DNA of 16,941 bases from Bacteroidota bacterium (GTDB lineage: Bacteria > Bacteroidota > Bacteroidia > Chitinophagales > Chitinophagaceae), in assembly GCA_947461015.1 (NCBI GenBank), contig CANHIR010000020.1, positions 1 through 16,941 of the forward strand, given 5' to 3'. Below, in pieces: positions 6,868 through 13,513 of this stretch (its first letter is position 1; each line of letters opens with the position of its first letter). A program made the translations under genes and the position numbers. Below the pieces are notes generated by a model. The model was given only the letters and a program-made list of their open reading frames with translations, did no database searches and had not been told where the DNA came from.

Positions 6868-6989
6868 AACCTTAAGTTTAGGGTACAAATATCCTAATTC
6901 AGATTCAAATAAAACGAATAATAATACAATAACTATTTGACATACAATTAGCATTGAATTTCTTACATTTAGTATACAAAAAGTATACT
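6868..6989. promoter_or_regulatory. Divergent intergenic promoter region
   Basis: This A/T-rich stretch separates the divergent FAD oxidoreductase and ThuA genes and must carry promoters for both. On the plus strand TACATTTA at 6964-6971 differs by one base from the TAnnTTTG -7 consensus, and a TTG lies at 6937-6939, slightly further away than the usual -33 spacing. On the minus strand an ATATTTG run lies about 20 nt before the FAD gene start but matches only partly. Neither promoter is certain. Confidence 0.4.
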
Positions 6990-6990
6990 A
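6970..6990. repeat. Perfect 8-bp inverted repeat abutting the ThuA gene start
   Basis: TAGTATAC (6970-6977) and GTATACTA (6983-6990) are exact inverted copies around a 5-nt AAAAA spacer. Each arm also contains the self-palindrome GTATAC, so the same hexamer appears twice, 11 nt apart. The last base is the A of the ThuA gene ATG. The site could be an operator for a dimeric repressor covering the transcription start, or an RNA hairpin masking the start codon. Confidence 0.65.
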
Positions 6991-7733
6991 TGAAATTTGT
7001 AAAAGCCTACTTGTTATTGTCCTTATTCATTATTGGATATAGTGCTACCGCGTTCTCCCAAAAACAGTTTAATGCTTTGTTAGTGACTACTACCAGAGGT
7101 TGGCACCATGAGTCTATCCATGCAGGAGTGTTGGCTATTCAGCAGTTGGGCGTTAAACATAACTTCAAAGTTGATTTATTAGAGGATCACAATGGTTTTA
7201 ATGATAAAACACTTGGTAATTATGAAGTGGTTATCTTTTTAAATACCACGGGTGATATTTTTAACGAGCAGGAACAAAAATCCTTGGAACATTTTATACA
7301 AGCTGGAAAGGGCTTTATGGGCATTCATAGTGCTTCAGATACCGAATATGATTGGGCTTGGTATACAAAACTAGTTGGAAGGATGTTTAAATCACATCCA
7401 GCAATACAGTCTGCTAGATTAAATATTTTAGATGCTAGTTTTCCAGGATTGGAAGGATTTGCCAATAATAAACAATGGACGGACGAGTGGTATGAATATA
7501 GCCCTGATAAAATAGAAGGGCTAAAAACAATCTTATCGGTGGATGAGTCCACCTATAAACCAACTTCAGCCAATGCAATGGGCAGTTTTCATCCCATAGC
7601 ATGGTATCATCATTTTGATGGCGGTCGTTCTTTTTACACCAATCTTGGACATATGCCTAGTGATTTCTCAGACCCCACTTATTTAAGTCATATTGCAGCA
7701 GGGATTATTTGGGCGGCAACAGGAAAGAAATAA
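6990..7733 (+). CDS. Secreted ThuA-domain protein
   Basis: A 247-residue protein with a cleavable signal peptide (MKFVKAYLLL start, hydrophobic to about residue 20, likely cut after AFS or AFSQ) followed by a single ThuA domain. ThuA belongs to the class I glutamine amidotransferase-like fold and is linked to trehalose/sugar utilisation; many Bacteroidota and Planctomycetes carry secreted copies next to sugar-oxidising enzymes, but the reaction is not firmly known. Recognisable parts are LLVTTTRGWHHESI (30-43), VVIFLNTTGD (80-89), GKGFMGIHSASDTEYDW (107-123), TDEWYEY (164-170), AWYHHFDGGRSFYTNLGH (204-221) and a closing HIAAGIIWAATG (234-245). ATG at 6990 is chosen because the signal peptide starts there; a TTG at 6954 would spoil it. 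The GH-like gene follows after 28 nt, indicating an operon. Confidence 0.88.
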   Translation: MKFVKAYLLLSLFIIGYSATAFSQKQFNALLVTTTRGWHHESIHAGVLAIQQLGVKHNFKVDLLEDHNGFNDKTLGNYEVVIFLNTTGDIFNEQEQKSLEHFIQAGKGFMGIHSASDTEYDWAWYTKLVGRMFKSHPAIQSARLNILDASFPGLEGFANNKQWTDEWYEYSPDKIEGLKTILSVDESTYKPTSANAMGSFHPIAWYHHFDGGRSFYTNLGHMPSDFSDPTYLSHIAAGIIWAATGKK

Positions 7734-7761
7734 GGTATTATAGCACTTTAAATTTTATAAG

Positions 7762-9939
7762 ATGTTATTAAAAAAATATTTTTCCTTGTCCCTTATTTTT
7801 TTGTGTATGAGTGCTATTAATGTAATTGCACAAAATGTAAGTACAAAAGCAGATTGGTTAATTGATAACAAAGCGTTTAAAGCCACTATTGTGATAAAGG
7901 ATAATCAAATTACAATAGACAACGGTTTGCTAAGAAGATCTTTTATAGTAAGTCCAAATATTGCTTGTATTGATTTTACCAATTTAAGCACCCACCAGCA
8001 ATTAATCAGAAGCATTGAACCAGAGGCGGTAGTTGTTTTTGACAATAAAACCTATTCGGTTGGTGGATTAAGTGGTCAAAAAGAAAAAGCTTATTTGAAT
8101 TTGAATTGGGAACCAAACTTACATACAAATGAGTCTGATTTTTATTATACCAATTCCACCGTTACTTCTATTGACAGCTTTGTAAATTATAATGCGCAAA
8201 CTTGGATGCCGGAAGCGTATGGCACCAAGGTTAAAAAATTTAAAGGTCAACAACTGGTATTAGCATTTGCTTCAAAGTTGCCAGCTTTAAAAGGAATAAT
8301 AGTTAAAGTGCATTATAATATTTATGATGGCTTGCCATTGTTATGTAAATGGGTGAGTATTGAAAACGGGAACAATAGCATTCATATTAATAGAGTTATG
8401 AATGAGGTATTGGGTTTGGTTGAAGAGGAGAGTGCAGTGGTGGGCAATCCCGAAGAAATGAAAAAGCAATATGGTATTTATATTGAAACCAATTATGCTT
8501 TTAACAATTCTATGCGCTATGATATTAGCGATCATACTACGCACTGGGAAATAGATTCTAGCTATACTTCACAGGTTAATTATAATTATCAAACACCTTG
8601 CTTGTTAAAAGTATATCCCGATAAAGCACCTGGAATTGATTTGGCGCCTAATGCGCAGTTTTCTTCTGTAAGAACTTTCGAATTATTAATGGATAGCTAT
8701 GACAGAACCCGTCGGGGCTTAATGATTAAAAAAATGTATCGAACGGTTGCACCTTGGGTTACACAAAACCCCATTTTCATGCATTTAGTAAGTAAAAATG
8801 ACGAGGAAGTGAAAACGGCTATTGACCAATGTGTTGCTACCGGATTTGAAGCCGTTATCTTGAGCTTTGGAAGTCATTTAAATATGGAAGACAGTACTGC
8901 TCAAAATATCAATAGATGGAAATTGCTTGCCGATTACGCACATCAAAGAAATATATTATTAGGCGGTTACTCTTTATTTAGCAGTCGTACCATTAGTCCT
9001 GAGCATGATGTGATAGATGCAAAAACGGGTAAGCCTGGCGGCGCATTCTTTGGCAATGCGCCTTGTTTTGGAAGTAGATGGGGGTTAAATTACAGAGATC
9101 AAATTATTCGTTTTTACCAACAAACCCATTTTGATATTTGGGAAAATGATGGTCCTTATCCTGGGGACGTTTGCGCGTCTAGCTCACACCCTGGACATAA
9201 GGGTTTGGATGACGCTCAATGGACGCAAATGAATATCCAGAAAGGATTATACCAAACTTTAAATAAGATGGGCGTGTATATCAATGCACCTGATTGGTAT
9301 TTTTTAGATGGCACCCATAAAATTGCAGTTGGGTATAGGGAAGTGAATTTTTCATTGTCGCGTGAACAACAAATTATATTAAACAGACAAAATATTGTGG
9401 ATGGCACCAAGGAAAAAATTCCTTCTATGGGTTGGGGCTTTGTGCCATTAACCAAATACCAGGGCGGAGGACCGGAAGCAGTATTGGAGCCATTGCAAGA
9501 TCACATCAAAGACTATCAACAATTAATGGTACAATATTTTGGCGCTGGTATTCAGGCTTGTTATAGAGGTCCACGTTTGTATGATACAGAAACTACTCGA
9601 AAAATGGTAAGTAATACCATTGACTGGTATAAAAAGTATCGTACTATTTTAAATGCAGACATCATTGCTTTAAGAAGAGCAGACGGAAGGGATTGGGATG
9701 GTTGGATGCACGTGGATCCTTCAGGTGCTAACAAAGCCTTTGTAATGCTATTTAATCCCACGAATGCACCCATGACTAAAACACTTACTATTCCAATGTA
9801 TTATACCGGATTAACCGGAACTGTAAATTGTAATGATGATTTGGGTGTTACAAATAATTATAAAATAAACACAGATCATAATATTCAAATGACCGTGACT
9901 ATTCCTGCAAGTGGATATAGATGGCTAGTATTAAAATAA
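7762..9939 (+). CDS. Secreted glycoside-hydrolase-like protein, GH36 / clan GH-D-like
   Basis: A 725-residue exported protein with a signal peptide (hydrophobic 5-23, likely cleavage at VIAQ). Residues about 30-310 look like a beta-sandwich, about 330-625 like a TIM barrel and about 635-725 like an all-beta C-terminal domain ending in ASGYRWLVLK, the architecture of alpha-galactosidase-type clan GH-D enzymes. Strand-end motifs with acidic residues are FDIWENDGPYPGDVCAS (457-473; D458, E461, D463, D469) and YINAPDWYFLDG (506-517; D511, D517). These are candidate nucleophile and acid/base positions by analogy, not proof. The canonical GH36 KWD and GGGR signatures are not seen, so this may be a divergent or uncharacterised family. 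The gene is co-directional with ThuA and ends 2 nt from the convergent cytochrome operon. Confidence 0.6.
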   Translation: MLLKKYFSLSLIFLCMSAINVIAQNVSTKADWLIDNKAFKATIVIKDNQITIDNGLLRRSFIVSPNIACIDFTNLSTHQQLIRSIEPEAVVVFDNKTYSVGGLSGQKEKAYLNLNWEPNLHTNESDFYYTNSTVTSIDSFVNYNAQTWMPEAYGTKVKKFKGQQLVLAFASKLPALKGIIVKVHYNIYDGLPLLCKWVSIENGNNSIHINRVMNEVLGLVEEESAVVGNPEEMKKQYGIYIETNYAFNNSMRYDISDHTTHWEIDSSYTSQVNYNYQTPCLLKVYPDKAPGIDLAPNAQFSSVRTFELLMDSYDRTRRGLMIKKMYRTVAPWVTQNPIFMHLVSKNDEEVKTAIDQCVATGFEAVILSFGSHLNMEDSTAQNINRWKLLADYAHQRNILLGGYSLFSSRTISPEHDVIDAKTGKPGGAFFGNAPCFGSRWGLNYRDQIIRFYQQTHFDIWENDGPYPGDVCASSSHPGHKGLDDAQWTQMNIQKGLYQTLNKMGVYINAPDWYFLDGTHKIAVGYREVNFSLSREQQIILNRQNIVDGTKEKIPSMGWGFVPLTKYQGGGPEAVLEPLQDHIKDYQQLMVQYFGAGIQACYRGPRLYDTETTRKMVSNTIDWYKKYRTILNADIIALRRADGRDWDGWMHVDPSGANKAFVMLFNPTNAPMTKTLTIPMYYTGLTGTVNCNDDLGVTNNYKINTDHNIQMTVTIPASGYRWLVLK

Positions 9940-9941
9940 TT

Positions 9942-12062
9942 TTAATTAAAAAACACCTCATCCACAAATATCCATGCAGGCGTCCCTTTGCCTGGATGCC
10001 AATTGGGCAGTTGTTTTAAATTGCGCAGGGTGAATTTATAAAATGGGTAGGCTGCGCTTTTATTTATTTTAACTTTGAATGACTGCACTTGATTGATATT
10101 GGTTTCCTTAGTATATGCTTTTGTCATAGAAGTAAAATCCGCTGATTGCAAGGGCTTATAGTTTTTTCCATCCATACTAGCTTCCACTTGAATGGATTGA
10201 ATAGGAAATATATAACTGCCTGTATTGATAAGCGAATTAAATATTACTTCATTCATAATGGTGGCATTTTTAAACTGCATCACAAACTCCATATTGGTTT
10301 TTGAATAGCCCAACCATTTTCCATTGCCAAAATTGAGTTCTCCTAATTCGTGATCAATAATGGTATTGCCACCAGAACCTATATACTTGGGATCGGGTTG
10401 TGTTAGCAAGTGAATGCCGTCCGCGCTTAAGGAAGATTTGTAAAAAGTTTTTTGCACCACATCACTGGACATCCAGCCTTTTTTAAACACTTTGGTTTTT
10501 ACGGTCGTATTTTTATTTAACAACAATGGAGTTGTGTAGGTTGGACTTGTTAGGCTATCTGGTTCCGAATCGTCAAGGGTGTACTTAATAGTTACTCCAT
10601 TTAAAAAGTGTTTGATGGGAACCATAATCGTATTGGTAATAATGGTGCTATCCTGTTGTATGCTTGGCTTATTTAACTTCATAATGGAATCCTCTAAATT
10701 ATCGCCAATGGTAAAAGTAACATTAGGGTATTTAGCAATCAGGGAACTTATATTAGCAGTTTTTAATCCAGCTACCCAAAGTTCTACTTTATTTATATTG
10801 CCTCCTTTAATAATGGATTCCAATTTGTCTTGCTCAATGTTAATTCCTGCAAGGGATAGTGCTTTTAGTTTTTTTAATTTAGTAATCCCTTGCATGTCTT
10901 GCATTTTTAATTTGGTAAAATTTAAATTCAACTTCTCCAAATTTGCATAATCACTTATAATATCTATATCCGTTTTTTGCAATGGCATATTTTGCATATT
11001 AAGAGATATTACTTGCGTTTTAATTTTATCTAATTTTTTTAAATTTTCGGTATTATAAAAAGAAGCTTGAAAAAATCTGACATTTATTTTATCAGATCCA
11101 TGATAATCATATTGCACTGCAACATAATTACTATTGAACTCGGATAGGTTTGCTTGCTCTTTTGGTTTTTCAAAGTTGGGCGCAATGTATTTTGTAGCTA
11201 AAATATATAAGCTATCTTTTTTATCAAAGTCTCGTAATGCTTTATTTAAATTGCCACCCAAGGCCATCCATTTTGTTAAGATGCTTAATTCCTCATTTGT
11301 TAGTTGCCTGCTGTCTTTAAGTGGCATATGTTGCTCGTCTGAAATAGGCAAATGAATTCTATTTAAAATTTGATTGCCATGCTTCCCACCTTTTTGTATT
11401 AATTCAATACTTGTTAATTCAAGGTCTCCCTTTATTTTATCGCCTCCATGACAGCTAATACATTTATCCATTAAAATGGGTTGTACCGCTTTTTCATAAA
11501 CAGTTAATAATGAATCAGGCTTATTAGCATTGTTTATTGCAATTACTTTTTTGGGCAATGCCAGCGCATTTTTACCATGGGTAAGCTGTCCACCTTTATG
11601 CGTAAATATAATTATGGTAAGAATATATCCAATGCCTAACCATTTTATAAATACCTGCTTAACCCTAAATAGTTTTTTGTGTAACAAGTAAATAACCCAG
11701 GATAAAAGTGCAATGGCTAGTCCACCCCATTGATGTATGCTTAATAAACCCTTATCATAATTACCACTCTTGGAAATAAACATACCCAATATGGCTACCA
11801 GGCTTGCAAATAGCGCATTGATTACAAAAAGATATTTTGTTGTATTGTTTTCAAGTACGGGTTTAAAATTTGCGATTAAATAAAGACCAATAAATATACC
11901 CATGACAATGGGAAAGTGTAAAACAACTGGATGCAATTGTCCTAGCCATGACAACCAAGGACCTGCTATTAATTTGTTGCCAAATACACATAATATAATT
12001 AAGCAAGGATTAAGTATCCATAATAAATTTTCAAGTATCGAAATTGCTTTTATTTTCTTCAT
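9942..12062 (-). CDS. Membrane-anchored DUF2231 / cytochrome c / LRR / carbohydrate-binding fusion
   Basis: A 706-residue multidomain protein. Residues 1-160 form about five helices (11-33, 44-64, 77-97, 106-127, 138-156), resembling DUF2231, with LHPVVLHFP at 43-51 and THKGGQLTHG at 154-163. The basic HKKLFRVKQ loop between helices 4 and 5 argues that the rest is periplasmic. A planctomycete-type cytochrome c (PSCyt1-like) domain follows: CISCH (201-205) as the heme c site and HMPL (245-248) with M246 as probable axial ligand. Residues 345-450 show leucine-rich-repeat-like spacing; 478-540 resemble the chitobiase/beta-hexosaminidase C-terminal domain (IKYTLDDSEP); 545-706 resemble an F5/8-type C discoidin domain. 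It starts 1 nt after the DUF1501 stop, the last gene of a four-gene operon. It probably couples periplasmic redox chemistry to the membrane. Confidence 0.8.
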   Translation of the reverse strand: MKKIKAISILENLLWILNPCLIILCVFGNKLIAGPWLSWLGQLHPVVLHFPIVMGIFIGLYLIANFKPVLENNTTKYLFVINALFASLVAILGMFISKSGNYDKGLLSIHQWGGLAIALLSWVIYLLHKKLFRVKQVFIKWLGIGYILTIIIFTHKGGQLTHGKNALALPKKVIAINNANKPDSLLTVYEKAVQPILMDKCISCHGGDKIKGDLELTSIELIQKGGKHGNQILNRIHLPISDEQHMPLKDSRQLTNEELSILTKWMALGGNLNKALRDFDKKDSLYILATKYIAPNFEKPKEQANLSEFNSNYVAVQYDYHGSDKINVRFFQASFYNTENLKKLDKIKTQVISLNMQNMPLQKTDIDIISDYANLEKLNLNFTKLKMQDMQGITKLKKLKALSLAGINIEQDKLESIIKGGNINKVELWVAGLKTANISSLIAKYPNVTFTIGDNLEDSIMKLNKPSIQQDSTIITNTIMVPIKHFLNGVTIKYTLDDSEPDSLTSPTYTTPLLLNKNTTVKTKVFKKGWMSSDVVQKTFYKSSLSADGIHLLTQPDPKYIGSGGNTIIDHELGELNFGNGKWLGYSKTNMEFVMQFKNATIMNEVIFNSLINTGSYIFPIQSIQVEASMDGKNYKPLQSADFTSMTKAYTKETNINQVQSFKVKINKSAAYPFYKFTLRNLKQLPNWHPGKGTPAWIFVDEVFFN

Positions 12063-12063
12063 C

Positions 12064-13509
12064 CTAACTTATCATTTCTTTGACTACATTTCCTGCTACA
12101 TCTGTTAATCGGTAACGTCTTCCTAAATGTTTAAAAGTAAACTTTTCATGATCTACTCCCATTAAATGCATTACGGTTGCATGAAAATCATGAACGTGAA
12201 CAGGTAAGGTGTTTATATTATAACCAAAGTCATCCGTTTCTCCATACACGCCTGGTTTAACTCCACCACCAGCCATCCAAATGGTAAAGCATCTTGGATG
12301 ATGGTCTCTTCCATAATTGTCTTTGGTAAGTGCTCCTTGACAATAATTGGTTCTTCCAAACTCTCCACCCCAAATCACTAAGGTTTCGTCTAATAATCCT
12401 CTTTGTTTTAAATCCTTAATGAGTGCTGCAGAAGGTTGATCCACATCCTTACATTGTCCAATGAGTTCATCGGGTAAATTATTATGTCCATCCCATCCCT
12501 GGTGATACAGTTGCACAAATCTTACACCGCTCTCAGAAAGTTTTCTGGCCAATAAACAATTTGCTGCATAAGTACCAGGCAGCAAACAGTCAGGTCCATA
12601 CATTTTTACAATACTTTCGGGTTCGTTTTGCAATGAAGTTACTTCCGGCACTTCCATTTGCATGCGATAGGCCAATTCGTATTGCTGAATTTTGGTAACA
12701 ATCTCTGGATCTCCAATTTGCTCATAGGATTGTTGATTTAAACCAGCAATCTCATCTAACATTTTTCTTTTATCCCCTCTATCAATAAATTCAGGATCAC
12801 TTAAGTATTTGACAGGCTCTTCACCACTGCTAAATTGTACACCTTGGTGTATGGAATCTAAAAATCCATTGGACCATAATTTTGAATATACCCCTTGTCC
12901 ATTTCCCCTGCCCTTGCTTAATAATACCGTAAAAGCAGGCAGGTTTTTATTTTCACTACCTAATCCATAACTAATCCATGCACCCATACTTGGCCTGTTG
13001 CCAACCTGTGCCCCGGTTTGGAAAAAAGTAAGTGCTGGATCGTGATTAATGGCTTCTGTATATAAGCTTCTTACAATACATAAATCATCGCTGATGCTAG
13101 CTATATGCGGAATGGTCTCGCTAAAGTAAGCTCCGGTATTTTTATTTTGCGTAAAATTAAATCGGGTACCTGCCAATGGAAATTTTGTTTGATTGGCAGT
13201 CATACCTGTTAAACGCTGTCCATTTCTTATACTTGCAGGCAAATCCTCTCCATGCATTTTTTGAAGCATGGGTTTATAATCAAATAAATCTAATTGAGAA
13301 GGGGCGCCATTTTGAAATAAGTAAATAATGCGTTTTGCTTTTGGTGCAAAATGAGGAAGTACATTGTTAAATAATTCCTCTTCATTTTTTCCATCAAAAA
13401 TCCCTGGTATCATTAAGGAACCCAATGCCATTCCTCCTAAACCCAAACTTAGTTTTGACAAAAATTTGCGTCTATTTTGGTTCAACCCATGTTCTAAAAA
13501 TTCATTCAT
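12064..13509 (-). CDS. DUF1501 protein, Tat-exported, alkaline-phosphatase-superfamily-like
   Basis: A 481-residue DUF1501 protein. The N-terminus carries a Tat signal (NRRKFLSKLSLGLGGMALGS, residues 12-31), implying that it folds, possibly with a cofactor or metals, before export. Family motifs are LFQNGAPSQLDLFDYKP (64-80), LYHQGWDGHNN (334-344), VIWGGEFGRT (378-387), GRDHHPRCFTIWMAGGGVKPG (400-420) and HVHDFHATVMHLMGVD (438-453). Asp/His positions such as D340, H342, E383, D402, H403 and H404 are arranged as in metal-dependent alkaline-phosphatase/sulfatase-fold enzymes, but the reaction of DUF1501 proteins is unknown. They are usually encoded beside DUF1549/DUF1553 proteins, as here, with a 4-nt gap upstream and 1 nt downstream. 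Full length; no damage seen. Confidence 0.9.
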   Translation of the reverse strand: MNEFLEHGLNQNRRKFLSKLSLGLGGMALGSLMIPGIFDGKNEEELFNNVLPHFAPKAKRIIYLFQNGAPSQLDLFDYKPMLQKMHGEDLPASIRNGQRLTGMTANQTKFPLAGTRFNFTQNKNTGAYFSETIPHIASISDDLCIVRSLYTEAINHDPALTFFQTGAQVGNRPSMGAWISYGLGSENKNLPAFTVLLSKGRGNGQGVYSKLWSNGFLDSIHQGVQFSSGEEPVKYLSDPEFIDRGDKRKMLDEIAGLNQQSYEQIGDPEIVTKIQQYELAYRMQMEVPEVTSLQNEPESIVKMYGPDCLLPGTYAANCLLARKLSESGVRFVQLYHQGWDGHNNLPDELIGQCKDVDQPSAALIKDLKQRGLLDETLVIWGGEFGRTNYCQGALTKDNYGRDHHPRCFTIWMAGGGVKPGVYGETDDFGYNINTLPVHVHDFHATVMHLMGVDHEKFTFKHLGRRYRLTDVAGNVVKEMIS

Positions 13510-13513
13510 ATAA

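Noticed and set aside
6937..6942. TTGACA as a sigma70-type -35 box for the ThuA gene
   Set aside because: Bacteroidota promoters do not use the enterobacterial -35/-10 pair, and no TATAAT-like box follows at 17 nt.
6868..6954. N-terminal extension of the FAD oxidoreductase to the ATG at 6954
   Set aside because: It adds 29 mostly hydrophobic residues from A/T-rich intergenic DNA. The FAD-binding fold already begins soon after the ATG at 6867, and the extension would consume the divergent promoter region.
10579..10950. 123-codon plus-strand open frame opposite the cytochrome/LRR gene
   Set aside because: It is antisense to a well-supported coding region with LRR-like and chitobiase-C-like domains. 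Its product is a low-complexity hydrophobic and Cys/Met-rich sequence with no recognisable motif.
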